NCBI RefSeq assembly: GCF_030247185.1
Contig: NC_080572.1
Span: forward strand, 228,275,435-228,339,434
Length of the DNA stretch: 64,000 nt
Origin: Malaya genurostris
Taxonomy: Eukaryota > Arthropoda > Insecta > Diptera > Culicidae
Direction of reading: 5' to 3'
Positions within the stretch are counted from its first letter, which is position 1; each line of letters starts with the position of its first letter. The notes under the pieces are model-generated. The model made no database searches. It was not told the DNA's origin and saw only the letters and a list, made by a program, of their open reading frames with translations. Below are positions 31,141 through 43,327 of the stretch, in pieces. The position numbers and the translations under genes are program-made.

Positions 31141-32524
31141 ATAGCACTGGGGTTTAGATTAGAGATGGTCGGGTATCGGGTATTTTACCCGAAACCCGAC
31201 CCGTACCCGTACCCGACGGGTTTTTGGTCGGGTACGGGTAAAAATTTTTATTTTCAATCGGGTACGGGTCGGGTACGGGTAAAAAATTTTACTGCTCACT
31301 CGGGTACGGGTCGGGTACGGGTAAATTTTTTTTTCTAATCAATTACCCGACCATTTGTACTTCACATAAATATGTTTACACGTTGACGAGAATTTTTTAT
31401 TGCAAAACAGTTCTTCCGAAAAATAAACAATTTGATTCAAGGGGTTTTGACATTTCCAGAAAAAAAAAACATTTCTTTTTTTCATTTAAAAAAAAGCGAT
31501 CAATCATAGTTTCGTGAAAAGTTATGTGAATATTTCCCGCCCTACTTTGATTATAACACATTATTAGACACACTGCCTTAGCTCTAAGATGTTGCGGTCG
31601 GAATCTACTTTCCACGTAGGTTTTATTGGACTGCCATTTTAAAGCTGTTTATTGCACAATCCAGTAAAAACTATTTGATTAATATATAAAATGTAGTGTA
31701 GTACTCATATCACATTCAGATACAAGAAAACTGTTATTTTAAATATTGGTTGGAGATTTTCAAAATTTTCATAAAAATCATTAGGATTCTTACCATAAAA
31801 ACATGAACATTTATTTCAGAAAATCTGCATAGAAGTTCTTCTTATTCTGCACTTCTGGGTGTCACCTCACTTGACATGGCACCGATTGATGGCACAGCAA
31901 GTTGGGCTATATTGCCAGTTAATTTTCGTTTCTTTTCACTACAAGTGAAAATCTCGATGCGTGACAACGTGGAGTCGCAAAAGTACGGGTGAAAATCTTT
32001 TCTCGCGAAATACTCAAATTTTCACCGTGTTCATTCGTTGAGGGTTCCGGAGGTGACAAAGGAGTTCAATTGCTGTAAAAACCACCAGCTACCGTTAGCA
32101 TAGTGAGTGTGGGTTTGTGAGGCTTACAAAACGGGCACAGTTGACAGATAAATTTAAAACAAAATCATAATTCATTTTGCTTTGTAGTAAAAAATTGTAA
32201 CCAAAAAAAATTTCCTGCGAATGTTCAAACTACTTACACTTGAAGGACTCACTGTTCACCATTTTTAAAATTGATTTTTTCACACCGGAAATACACGTAC
32301 ATTGTTTGATGTTTGGTCAATACACGTAAACGAACTGATGATACTCTATTCATTTTAGGGGATGCTCGCATAACATTCATTTTCGTCACGTATAATATTC
32401 AATTTGACATTTAGAACAATTTTACGTGATTTTTCAAGTGATTTGAATGTGCATTTTTATTTGTGTGTCAAGATAATGAGCACGCTTACTTGTGGCTCTA
32501 AAGAATCGAATCAAAAGTCACACT

Positions 32525-32728
32525 ACCAACGCCATCTGGAAGACTCATGCAACACTCAATTCATCGACCACTGCCGATCGCCATTACGATTTACGAGAAC
32601 CCGAGATGACATAGTCTAATGATACTATTATATTTTAAGTTAGTCGTTAATTAAGATTAGAAAATACCCTTGGCATCTTAGAGCTTAAGCAGTGTGCCTT
32701 AAATTATATTACATTATTGAATAAAAAA
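32525..32728 (+). mobile_element. I-element 3' stub (dead-on-arrival copy)
   Basis: About 204 bp match the 3' UTR of the I elements: CCAACGCCATCTGGAA, CTTGGCATCTTAGAGCTTAA, GCAGTGTGCCTTAAATTATA, and TTGAATA plus an A run. It is flanked by a 12-bp duplication AAAAGTCACACT (32513-32524 and 32729-32740). It has no coding sequence, as is typical of incomplete reverse transcription. Confidence 0.8.
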
Positions 32729-32891
32729 AAAAGTCACACTGTTTCGTAAAAACCATACCTACCCAGAATTGAATACAACGGGTGTTACGACATATTGGGT
32801 AAATATGCTTCTCGAAAAATTTGAGGAGATATTACTCCCTTTCGTTGACATTTGTAAATGAGTATAAAGTACCAAAGACATTGGAAATCTA

Positions 32892-33755
32892 CAGGGTCCG
32901 CCATCTAACGTTTATTTTTGAACTAGCGGTTATTTCGACATTAGTAACCTCAATGTCACTTCTGATTTGACAGAAACTTAGTTGTATCCTTCCACTGAAC
33001 GAAAATGGTTGTGTATACGCTTGAGAAACGCGTGAAAATAGTGTAGTTTTACTTTGAAAATCATGGTAATGTTGCGGAATGTGTTCAAAAAAAATCATCA
33101 TCTCGGATGAGGCGCATTTTCATCTCGGCGAGTCTGTTAATAAGCAAAATTGTCGCACCTGGGGGACGGAAAACCCGCACGTTATCGTGGAGAAGCCGAT
33201 GCATCCTCAGAAAGTGACGGTTTGGTGCATCATTGGCCCATTTATCTTCGTACCATGATTAGCGATTGGTTCTTCCTGTTACTTGAAGAGGAAGACTTGG
33301 ACACCATTTGGTTCCAACAAGACGGCGCTTCGAGCCACACAGCCAACGCTACGATCGATCTTCTGCGCACAGTCCTCGAAGATCGAATTATCAGTCGAAA
33401 TTCGAATGTCGTTTGGCCGCCTCGGAGCTGTGATTTGACGCCGTTGGACTATTATCTTCGGGGAGCTGTTAAAGATAAGTGTTATGTGGACAAGCCAGAG
33501 ACAATTCAAGCCTTGAAGGACAACATTCGTGCAGCCATAGCTGAAATAAAGCTGCATACAATCGAAAATGTGCTAAAAACTGGACCGACCGTATGGCGTA
33601 CTGCAAGGCCAGCCGAGGCAGCCATTTGAATGAAATTATATTCCACAATTTACCGGAAGGATTGTACTTTAATATGAAAAAAATAAATTTTGAAATCGGA
33701 TGAACCGTTTGTGTTTTATTGCATGTTTAGAAAAAAAGTTACATGGCGGACCCTG
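32892..33755 (+). mobile_element. DD41D mariner-like element, internally deleted
   Basis: Terminal inverted repeats CAGGGTCCGCCATCTAAC (left) and GTTACATGGCGGACCCTG (right) differ at one position. TA flanks both sides (32890-32891, 33756-33757). Length is 864 bp. It holds the transposase pseudogene at 33005-33629. Confidence 0.85.
33005..33629 (+). pseudogene. DD41D mariner transposase, deleted
   Basis: The frame starts MVVYTLEKRVKIV, stop, FYFENHGNVAECVQK, then jumps across a deletion to IISDEAHFHLGESVNKQNCR (first catalytic Asp) and ENPHVIVEKPMHPQKVTVWC. A further deletion joins IIGPFIFVP to MISDWFFLLLEEEDLDTIWF. The second Asp is in QQDGASSHTA; WPPRSCDLTPLDYYLRGAV holds the third, in TPLD. 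I count 41 residues between the last two, hence DD41D. The end reads NVLKTGPTVWRTARPAEAAI. Loss of the helix-turn-helix region and frame breaks make it inactive. Catalytic residues themselves are kept. Confidence 0.8.
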
Positions 33756-34119
33756 TATTCATGTTTCACAGTGTATTTATATTTTTAAATGTAAACAAGC
33801 ATTTTAATGTATTTCACTTACCAACTAGAGCCTGATACGGCTCGATATCTAAAACACTTTAATTTTTCCATACTGAATTTTGGTAAAATTTTTACTACTC
33901 ATTCGGGTCGGGTACGGGTACAGGTAATTTTTAATCGGGTACGGGTCGGGTACGGGTAAAATTTTTTATTTTATTTCGGGTACGGGTCGGGTACGGGTAA
34001 TTTTTTAAATTTTTGATCGGGTACGGGTCGGGTACGGGTAAATTTTTTTTGCTGATCACTCGGGTACGGGTCGGGTTCGGGTATAAGAATTTCTATACCC
34101 GACCATCTCTAGTTTAGAT

Positions 34120-36299
34120 GTACCCACGAGAGTGTTTTAGGGTTAATGGGCAGCAATGTTTGAAAGAGGATGTTGGGAAGCAATATTGAGAGTGTAGAGA
34201 GAGAGAGAGAGTTATTTTATTTCCGGTGAGTTGCAATGCAATAAAAAACCAATGATAAGGCCAAAATCTTACTAAGTTGTGCCAACAATTTTGAAGAAAC
34301 TTTATAAACAATTTAAACACTATATTGGATTTAATTACATCCTTCTTCAGTGATATTATTTAGAAGTCTGTTTAGAACAAAACCCCCAAATGTTCATATT
34401 CTGCGACGGCCAGTAATAAGCCGCCACTCGTTTACGCTTGAGACGTCAGAAATGATATTGCATCTGTGCAATAATATTTAAGGATTGCTATATATAGTGT
34501 GAACTTTGCGTCTGCTTAGCGGTTTAAATTGAACTGCTAAGCGTGAAATGGCAGCTCAGTCTGAACTGCTTTAAGCATTGATGAACCGAAGGTGAAACGC
34601 GAGGAAATAGACTCAAAATATGTTCTTTTAGCAAAAACCAACGAAACCCCTAAATCAATGTTGCTCGAATATCAAAAATGCAACGAACGCCAATGATCAT
34701 CGTTCGCTTCCCTTCGCCTTTGTTCGATAATCGTTCTGGTATTCGGACTTGTCCGTATATTCGGGTGCGAACGAAGCCGACGCTGCTTCGTTACTCGCAC
34801 GAAGATCTATTCCTTGCAGTTGTTATTCGTATTGAACATACTCCCGAATGACTTAACGCGAATATGAAACGAATATTCATACAGCGATCATCGTTCGTGC
34901 TGTCTTTGAAACAAGCAAATTAAGACGTTTCCCCCTGCATTATTACCATAGTCTTATGTGTATGTCATGAACCATATCCCAGCACTCTCCCATTGCTGCT
35001 ACCTCACGAGATAGGATGAATTTATTAGATGAAGAATGCTTTGCGAAGAATGCAAAACCAACGATCATCGCAGTGATGCTATTCGAACAAATTCGAACAG
35101 TAAAGTAAATGAACGAATGATAAACGAATGTATAAAACGGACATTCACTATGTATACCAGCAGCGAAAAATGTATTAGTATATTCGGTTTCTCTACGATT
35201 ATTGCTTATTCATTTTCACCCTTCTCTCTTTCGTGCAGTGAATAGTTCAACGATGTTCGCCCATCTCGTAAGTTATAGAATCATATTCACGGCGAAGATC
35301 GATGAATGAATTAGTTACACGAAGAATATTTGCAACATTGCCCTAAATGTGTCCATGTGTTTCGTTCATACATGCAAATGAGTTTAGTCCAGGACTCAGG
35401 GAGATGTTGATTCAGTCGAATACTGATGACCCATTTCGTATACAGAGCAAACCGTGTTCCGAGGTCACCGTTCCATCGACCAGCCCCGCCTAAATTAAAT
35501 GTTAGCATCAAATGGATTCAAACATTATAGAAAGATTTCCAATCCCTTAAAATTGACAAGTAATTGACTCGTACTTAGTTTATGTTCTTCAGTTTTGTAT
35601 GAATAAATAACATTTTCTAATGTTAGCAATACTTGAGTTTGCTTTAATCTTTCATTTCTTACCGTATCGAAACCTTCCAAACCTTCAGTCTTCTGAACCA
35701 GCCATTCCTTGGAACATCGTATGGTATTGCAAATTTCTGAATAATTTTTTCTATAGACGCTCCTGCATAAAATACTGATAATAAGAAAAAAATTGTTATT
35801 TATACATAAAAATCTATTCTTACGTCTTAATTTTACTTTATGCGTCAAATTAAATAAGAATGATATGCAAAATGTTAATTTATGAATTGCAAGGAATGCT
35901 GCGGACGGTTTTCATGAAAACCAGTTGACAATAGGACGTCAAGGCGAAATACTTGACTTATTTGAAGAATTTTCTATAGTTTTTGCGTTTCAAATGAATT
36001 ATTACATACAAACCGATTCGCAACCTCTCATTTTGCTAATAACGCTGAAAGCGATAGCACACAGTCGACACCATTCTTTTCACTAAATGTCATCATAGGC
36101 ACACAAGACGAGGCATGAGATAGGAACTTGTGAGCAGTGTAATATAATCGATGTAATAATTTTAGAAAGATGATGAATTGGAAAAGTAAAATATTAGCAA
36201 AGTACTACTACGGACGATACTGACAACACTTTCTATACCACCCTGACAAAAGGATAATTTTGACATTTTTTATAAGTTATTTTCAAGTAATCATGAACG
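34120..36299. other. Spacer; AT-rich with GAACGAA-type words
   Basis: 34195-34213 is an AG-type microsatellite. 34650-35110 is rich in CGAAC/GTTCG words (TCGTTCG, ATTCGAAC), suggesting an old repeat, though I could not define edges. Short ORFs at 35311-35511 and 35525-35848 are not recognised. Confidence 0.35.
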
Positions 36300-37482
36300 G
36301 GCCCATAATTGTCGTTCCCAGATTCGTGTGAACGAGGTGACCTCTGCTTTCGCTAGTCTTTGTTTTTCAAATCTAAATTTCGATTCGGAAACTTCCTGTT
36401 GTAAACAATCCTGTTTTCCTCACCGAAGCCATTGAACAACGTTCAAACCATCATCGATGCCAGCCATTCCGAGGCAAACCGTGACTGACAGTGGTTGACA
36501 GAATATTCAAGCAAGCACGAGAATCTTCCTTCACCCACCCGGTCACGTGTGCAGATACCGGCTTAATGGAGCAAAACAATGTCAAACATTTAGAAGTTTT
36601 CCGTTTTTGACTTGCACGGGAAAATGTCGCACGTTCACCGACGCCTAGTTGAACTGTGCGTGCTTTCGTAGTACGTAAAGATTTTTTTCAATGTTGTACA
36701 CTGTTTTTATGGTATCAATTTTATCTGAGGCAAGTTCTTGGTGAGGTTAGCTCTGGTGAGGTCATTTGAATACATGCGATTTGACTCAGATTACTGAATC
36801 AGAACTCATTCGAGCAATTCGATTCGGTAATTTTCTATTGTGATAGTGTTCGAAACAAAAGTCGTTCGAATTTCACACCCAAGCAAAATTTCTATAACAT
36901 CAGTTTCTTCGCAGGCTCCATTCTGATTGGTCCACCTTGCACCTATTGTCACTTCACGTGAGGAGGTGGCAGCTGTTTCTGTGTTTTTTTTTAAACGCGA
37001 CGAAAGTAGAGCTCCGTGATATGACCGAGTCCAGAGAAATTCCGCTTCACATAATCAATTGGCACTGGCCGTAGTCGAACAGTACGCGGTACGTGCTTCT
37101 GTCGTCATTTGGACTAGCGACGGAGCAGCGGACGTGAGCTGAGTACGGTAATGAAGCTCCTGATGTCTAACGTATTTGTGTCCACTTGCTGCGGGTATTT
37201 TTCCTCATACCGAAGGGCAAGTCAAATCAATACTTCAAGAGTTACACAGAATAAACAATCGACTTTCTTCGACGAGAGTTTTCCTTCTGCACCATCGAGT
37301 ACGGTTTTGCTCTCTTCTCGGTGTGCACTTGTAACTTCTCGGCGGGGGTGGGTAGTAGTGCCATAGGCAATTGGAAATCGTATTCCGTCCATATGCCCGA
37401 AGTCCGACGCTGTCGCCTGATCGTCTGATGACAGAGAAAATCACGCCAGAATAGCTTCACGTTCAGCCTGCTTACATAGCTA
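36300..37482. other. GC-richer block, possibly host upstream region
   Basis: Composition is richer in G and C than the surroundings and I recognise no transposon here. It could be the promoter or 5' UTR of the candidate exon that follows. No definite promoter elements could be assigned. Confidence 0.3.
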
Positions 37483-37661
37483 ATGTCCCGACCGGCAGCA
37501 CCGTACGAAACGCGAGCTAATCAATCAGTCCTACAACGTATGACACGCTGCCTGAGTCTGGGGTTCCTAAATTTCCTGGCATGTGGAAAAGTCACGATTA
37601 CGGGGGCAGTATTTGACACTATTTTTGAGCTGTCGATGCTGCAAGCAAGAAGTAATGATGG
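37483..37661 (+). CDS. Possible 5' coding exon of a host gene (unassigned)
   Basis: An open stretch of about 60 codons begins MSRPAAPYETRANQSVLQRM and runs to NDG at a strong splice-donor match, GATGG|GTAAGT (GT at 37662-37663). A second Met (MTRCLSLGFLNFLACGKVTI) would give a protein starting with a hydrophobic, signal-peptide-like stretch. The start contexts are mediocre (C at -3). I do not recognise the protein. Support: it sits in a GC-richer, transposon-free block and ends at a good donor. Against: short, no acceptor-linked second exon identified. It could be 5' UTR or chance. Confidence 0.25.
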
Positions 37662-37663
37662 GT

Positions 37664-39766
37664 AAGTTTCGAGGCTTGTTTTTGAGAGTTTCAAAATGAA
37701 CTAAGACAGAGTAAGGTTTGCTAGATCTGTTGATCTTTTGATTTATTTTAGGATTTTTTTTTCGTATACGACTGGTCATTGCGTAACAATTGAAGAGATC
37801 AAATTAATCCATTAGTAGACTCATAATTCATCTTAACAAAAATCAAATCAAATCAAAGTTCGCATGAGCTTTCAAAACCGTCCGTAACGGTAGAGTGTGC
37901 CAAACTTCAACTTATACCTCAGATAATTTTCTTCAAACAATGATAAATTAATTACAAATTTCTCAGAACGAACAGTTTTCTACTAGTTCGACTAAAGCTT
38001 GTTTATGGTACAAAAAAAAAACACCTTTCTCGAACTTGGTCCCAACCTTCAAATGAATAGAATAACTTCCGCTTTGAATGTGAATACTAGGAAAAATCGT
38101 AGAAAGCAATTCAGCACTTTCGCTTGCACGCTTTGCAAAGTTTTGCTACAACCGATATAGTTGTACTACGGTTTTAACTTTAATCCTAGCGTGGTTAGCA
38201 GAAATCTGAATGAGCAAATATCATCTCCCGCAGCAGTCTCGCCCAATGCCTGACAACCTCAATGCTGTCAATGCTTTTGACGTTGACTCAAAGCGCTGTT
38301 TCAAAACTTTTCAAAACCTATTCAAATAAAGGAAATAATCCGCCGGCGAGTAACTGTGGCTTCATGAACAGAATCGAGCATGTTCCGACGTGAGATATGA
38401 GAGTTGAACATCGTCCCCTCGGTGCTTGACAGGATTTTTCGTTTTATTTTTTTTTTTCATTTGCACTAGAAACGAGTAGTTCTGACTTTCTGAAATTATC
38501 CTTTCACCCGCGCTCGCCTTCCCTGGACACCCAAAACCCCACCACGCAAACGTAAAGCATATTTCGTTCAATAAAAAAAAGCATTGAAATGGCAAATCGG
38601 ATCCAGATTGCACGACAGTCCAAATCCTCGACCGGAGCAGTGATGATAAAGAGCGAAGAGCCCGGTTACCATCTGCTTCCGAGCCAACCACAAGAAGATA
38701 GCAATATCAAACTTCTCATCGGAGTATTTCATTTTTAATTGGAATATTCTATGTTCGATTCTGGAGCGCATTTCGCTGCACGGGGAAAGAGAGAGAGAGA
38801 GAGAGACCCAAATCGAAACCGGAGCCATGCTCGGAACGGGTGCTGCAACCGAAACCGGTCTCCGGTGGGGCACTCCGCATATTCTTCATCGTCATCATCA
38901 TCATCTTCTTCGCTGCTCCGTAGATTACTGGCTGATGTGAGGCAAATAATTGAATCGGATTTGTCGATAATTCGATGAGGGAAATGGGTCGGTCAAAATA
39001 GCTAAGTTCAGTTCGGTTTCACATAAACTCAGACAAAGTCGAACTCGCCGGAACATTGGCATATCCGAAAAATAGCAAGACGGATCGACCGACCGACCGA
39101 CCGACCGACCGACCGATAGTCGGGAAATTGCTTTTCCCAGTGATTGAAAGTAAGCCATTTGGCTGCCCGGACAAGTTGCTTTTTTGCATATGATAGCAGT
39201 ATCGATTTTTGGGCTGACACTTGTCTGTGGAGAAGATTACGATGACACACCCTTGAATTGTTGATTTATAACTTTCCGGTACGTTTGTGATTTCAACTTA
39301 AAACTAGAAATAGTAGCACTAGATTTAAATAGTTTAAATTTAAATAAATATCTTCCGATTTTTCGTGAAAATTACTTTTTCAAAATTCTCAGTTATTTTA
39401 CCGTAGGATTTTTAAATTGTATATCACAAAAAACGTCAATAAAACTAATGAGAGTTTTAGGAAGTTAGGAGAGATGATAAATAAAAAGGCTGAAAACGAT
39501 GTTTTTGAAATATTATTTTCCAAGCTACGTTCAATGAAAACGATAATAGAAAGCTCCTTCCAAAATGCAGTCATTTTCAAGATATATGAGGAACCAGTGC
39601 TGTAAAACTTCATTCAATTCAATTGAAATCGAATGTGTGCACACACTGGCGAACACTGTACTGCAGTAAACTTCACATTCTAACACACAACCTTCGCTGT
39701 CGCACCGAATGGACAACATCTCGTCCTTGATTCGTTTTTTCTCTCTCTACCGAAGCTCAGTTTAAC
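37664..39766. other. Spacer with simple repeats
   Basis: No recognised gene. Includes a GA microsatellite (38787-38806), a TCATCATCATC-type trinucleotide run (38887-38910) and a CGAC run (39086-39116). Frames at 38362-39250 on the minus strand owe their length partly to these simple repeats. Confidence 0.4.
39086..39116. repeat. (CGAC)n microsatellite
   Basis: About seven and a half CGAC units in a row, followed by CGATAG. Confidence 0.85.
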
Positions 39767-40328
39767 CACACGCTCGTTCAATGTTACTCTAAAGTGAGTA
39801 CAATTTCACTCACTTTCGTTAAAAGTGGAACTACTCTATAGTGAGTAAATCTGGTTTACTCACTTTTGAGTAAATATGGTATTTGTCTAATTCTGAGTAA
39901 CATTTACTCAATGCTACAAATGGTAAAATTAGCTCGAGTAAATAAATATTACTCAATATCATGCGAATTGAATAAGGGATTTGCATAAGGAATTCTTTGC
40001 TTTAAACAAATACTTACTTACTTCTATCCAACGAATGAAGGAAACCGCTACCTGTTCATCGGTCATTGGAAAGAATCCGTCTGCCTTCCTCCGTTCCACC
40101 TCCGACAACGGGAACAGTTTCGCCTCCGACAAAGGGAAAAGTTCAGTGCACGTAAATTTTCACACAACGTTTTCAAAGCTCTGTGACTAAAACTTGTTGT
40201 CAATTTAGAAACTTAGTCGAAGTTACTCATTCTTCTAAATCAATATTATTCACTTTTTGACATTTGAACTAAATAAGCAAAAGTGAGTACAAATTACTCA
40301 CTTGAGAGTAACGTTGAATGAGTGTGCA
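39767..40328. mobile_element. MITE of the CACRCTCRTT type
   Basis: The left end is ACACGCTCGTTCAATGTTAC then TCTAAAGTGAGTA. The right end is its mirror, TACTCACTTGAGAGTAACGT then TGAATGAGTGTG. Many GAGTAA / TTACTC words fill both halves. It resembles the ends of the element at 4949-6551. No transposase. Confidence 0.65.
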
Positions 40329-40617
40329 CTGTCAGTTCATCTCTTGAAGTAACAAAATATCTCTTGCAATTGAATGAGAGAGCGGCCTTCCAAGTGAAGT
40401 TCATGTAAACATTCGAACTGGTTCAAGATAATGGATAGAATGTAAAGCAGACATGGTAACTGAAATGTCAATTCCAAAATAAACATAAATTAATTGTTCC
40501 CTCTTTCAGTTTTCATTCCTAATATTTTGAAACACATCTCAGTACATGTCAAACATAGAAAAATCGCTGGCTTTTAAAATACACATTTTTTTATAAATTA
40601 GGTGTGGGTTTCCATAA

Positions 40618-41730
40618 GGGGCTGTCCATAAAAGACGTCACGCTTTTTTTGACGATTTTTGACTCCCCATCCCCCCTTTGTCACAAATTGTCACAGAAGC
40701 AAAGACCCCCCATCCCCCTATGTCACATGTCACGAATTCAAAATAAATAAAATTCATCTCAATACATTCTCAATATGTATGACAAACCATACAAAAATGA
40801 GGGAAAAATCGATTTATTACATGCTGTCATTAGATTAAAAAATATCCCTAAAACTACAAAATCATCGGAATTTTTTTATTAATATCAATTATATAAATTA
40901 ACAAAAGTATTTGGTTGGAATTGATGATACATTTAAATCATCTGTTTTATTCCTCCTAGGGGTACACAGATACATTATTGTTTTAGGCAAAGAATAATAT
41001 TTCCTTAATGTAGCATACAGGGCTGAGAAAATAAAGACCAAAACCTTATAAAAACGAGATCACTGCCGGAGAATCTTTTCATGATCAGTTGATCAGTGAA
41101 TTTTAAATCACATCGATCAATATCGGTACTGATCTTCCGTCACACAATGGGTAGTGATTTTGAGCTAAAATGATTCTTGATTTATGTAAGTTCAATCATT
41201 GGATGATTCGATAAGCTTTGATGTTGGTGGAGGAAAGTCACTTATGATCAAGATAAGACATGACATGATCTACGTCTGAAATTGTTGATCTCCCGTCCTT
41301 TTTCAAATGGAGTACAATTGAATAAACTGCATCAGAATCAGATAAGAGAAATTCTTATGATATACTATTATCAATGCTAGAAAATATTAGGCAAAATTGA
41401 TTAATTTCGCTAATTTACTCGCTCCTCCGTGCACTTTTGCTGATCACAACAGAAATGATTTCCTGCATCATTCATTTCCGAATTTACAAAAAGAAGCTTT
41501 TCCATCAACAAATACACGTTTTCCTATAGAATGTAAACGTTTATTGTGGAGATTTTTTCAGGGAATAGGGCAAAGCAGTAATATAATTAGGTACTTCAAA
41601 AATGCGCTCATTGAAAATATTGGACGTTACATTCCACAAACCTCCCCCCCCTTCCCCCTGTCACAAAAGGTCCCGTTTTATGAAACACCCCCCTCCCCCT
41701 TGCGGCGTGACGTCTTTTATGGACAGCCCC
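40618..41730. mobile_element. PIF/Harbinger-like non-autonomous element
   Basis: Terminal inverted repeats GGGGCTGTCCATAAAAGACG then TCACGC, with an exact mirror at the right (GCGTGACGTCTTTTATGGAC then AGCCCC), are flanked by the 3-bp duplication TAA (40615-40617, 41731-41733). A trinucleotide TWA duplication is typical of PIF/Harbinger. C-rich subterminal words (CCCCCATCCCCC, TGTCACA) occur at both ends. The 1113-bp interior has no transposase or harbi1-like frame that I can see; it contains a GATCAGTTGATCAGTGA-type stretch also found inverted near 60440-60550. Confidence 0.75.
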
Positions 41731-41862
41731 TAAGCCAAGGCAGACTGTATTCAAGTTGCAAAGTAGAATATTGAAGATATAATTAGCGACAAATAATACG
41801 ACAATTGTCATTTTGCAAACCAACTTTACTTGAAATACTTGAACAGTATTTAACGTTTTACA

Positions 41863-42120
41863 TCACGATCCACATTTTTCTGTCAGGAACAACATTTTTC
41901 TATCAGGAACAACCAATACTCCTTGCTCTTTAACCAATTCTTTTACCAGTGAGACCGTGTATTTATTCACATTAAATTCTTTCATCGCCATTGGAACAGA
42001 CCACGAGTTGGGTAAAATTGAGAGTATCCGTATTTTTTCATCTCTTGAGCAATCAGGTTCTGTAAATTTCGCCTTTAATTTCGAAATGATTTCGTCGAAT
42101 GCTGCAGCCTTAGCTTTCAC
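41863..42120 (-). CDS. Unassigned small ORF, helix-turn-helix-like; possible last exon
   Basis: The frame VKAKAAAFDEIISKLKAKFT then DEKIRILSILPNSWSVPMAM and KEFNVNKYTVSLVKELVKEQ ends at a stop at 41863. It has no ATG start; a weak acceptor-like ATTTCAG lies just upstream (about 42123-42129). The pattern EKI-ILTLLPKSWS-x-EF-V-x-A-x-L-x-x-x-KGIL is one I recall from uncharacterised arthropod proteins, with a helix-turn-helix-like look. I cannot name a family. It may be a fragment of a transposon gene or a spliced host exon. Confidence 0.35.
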   Translation of the reverse strand: MKAKAAAFDEIISKLKAKFTEPDCSRDEKIRILSILPNSWSVPMAMKEFNVNKYTVSLVKELVKEQGVLVVPDRKMLFLTEKCGS

Positions 42121-43180
42121 TATCTGAAATTCTTCATATTCATTTTGTGGTAAAGGGTAAATTTTGAGTGCTTAAGATTAATTTCTAATTTATATAAGAT
42201 GAACTCGATTGATAATGAGAAAAAGTTTATCGCTTCAACCGAAATCGCAGAATGGTAGAGAAACTTAACGCTATAAAAATAACTGCTTGCACACAAGCTT
42301 GGCGAAGAGAAGCTTATATGTCAAAATCGTATCGCTATTATGTACAAAGATATAATTGCATACATTTGGGATATTGGTGTAATTTCGTCGGCTATAAAAC
42401 ATGTACAAATCAAGACAAATAATCTTCAGTGTTGGTTCCTAATCAAGATCAATCTAAGCAGACTCTCGTGCAGTTGCGGATTCAAAAGTATGACGACTGA
42501 TTGAACTGTTAGATTATAGATCATAAGAAATTTTGGTTGCCTTGTTCCACATCAATGGCTCGAACAACCCCATGGGGCTGTTCCTTGTAGTTTTTTTCAG
42601 TGTATGTTTTTTTTAAAGTTCGATTGATTACCTACAACTCCTTCCTAGACATATTTTTTTGTAGAAGCAATAGATTTCTAGTTATAATTGTTTGAAAATA
42701 ATTTGGCTGAAAACAGATTCGCCCTTTTGATAGATTTGTCTTGAGTGAAAAAAATCTGCTATAACAAACACAGATGCTAAGTTTCATGGAAATTGAGGGG
42801 GTCGTGCCAACAGTCAGCCGATTCCGCATGGAATTGCTCAATAAGAGTTCGATCGGAGCAGGCGTGTCAATTTTTTTTTCTGAACCAAATTAGCATTTGT
42901 CTGATCGATGTGTTCAGGAAATTGGGTTTATCTGGCGCATTATTATTATTAAAAGTTCAAGCAGTTTATGAAGAGCATTTTTTTTTTGTAATTTGTTGTT
43001 CTCGTTTTATCTGGATAATCAGTTGTGCTCTGTCATCGCCCTCCGAATGCGTAAAGTTTCTAGAGTCGGAAATGTTTTTTCTTCAATCGAAATCAATATA
43101 TTATAAAAACATTAAACACAGTGGCCGGTTATATTTGACTGAATAGTGCTAAAAGTGTAAAAAGTATTAAATCTTATATA
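42121..43180. other. Spacer
   Basis: AT-rich with T-runs; no gene or clear repeat is recognised. The 117-residue ORF at 42793-43146 is unassigned and probably chance. Confidence 0.35.
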
Positions 43181-43327
43181 CGCCCTTATTCTGAATAACG
43201 TCGTATCGTTTTTTCCCTCGTATTTCATTTGTATTCCCCATAACGCTAGCAAAATCAAAGGTAGCCATGATTCGATCGAACCACATTCGATCGAAGAATC
43301 AATACGTCGTTATTCAGAACAAGGGCG
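43181..43327. mobile_element. Small foldback MITE
   Basis: CGCCCTTATTCTGAATAACG then TCGTAT at the left is mirrored by AATACGTCGTTATTCAGAAC then AAGGGCG at the right. An inner ATTCGATCGAA pair also folds. Length is 147 bp. No clear target duplication. Confidence 0.7.

Larger units (their letters stand above)
31160..34111. mobile_element. hAT-type element with GGGTACGGGTC arrays at both ends
   Basis: It is flanked by the 8-bp duplication GTTTAGAT (31152-31159 and 34112-34119). The ends mirror each other: TAGAGATGGTCGGGTAT left, ATACCCGACCATCTCTA right. Inside each end stands a block of GGGTACGGGTCGGGTACGGG units separated by T- or A-rich spacers (31180-31345 and 33903-34090). No hAT transposase is visible. 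The interior includes an I-element stub (32525-32728) and a DD41D mariner (32892-33755). A possible short, reversed I-element 3'-end scrap is near 31557-31600. A related GGGTACGCGTCGGGTTCGGG word at 50760-50779 may be another remnant. Confidence 0.75.

Noticed and set aside
37105..37135. TCATTT initiator with GGACGT downstream element
   Set aside because: The downstream word lies at about +24, not at the strict +28 position, so the pair is not convincing.
36830..39300. Additional minus-strand ORFs as genes (38362-38873, 38925-39250)
   Set aside because: They overlap in different frames and their length partly depends on GA and CGAC microsatellites.
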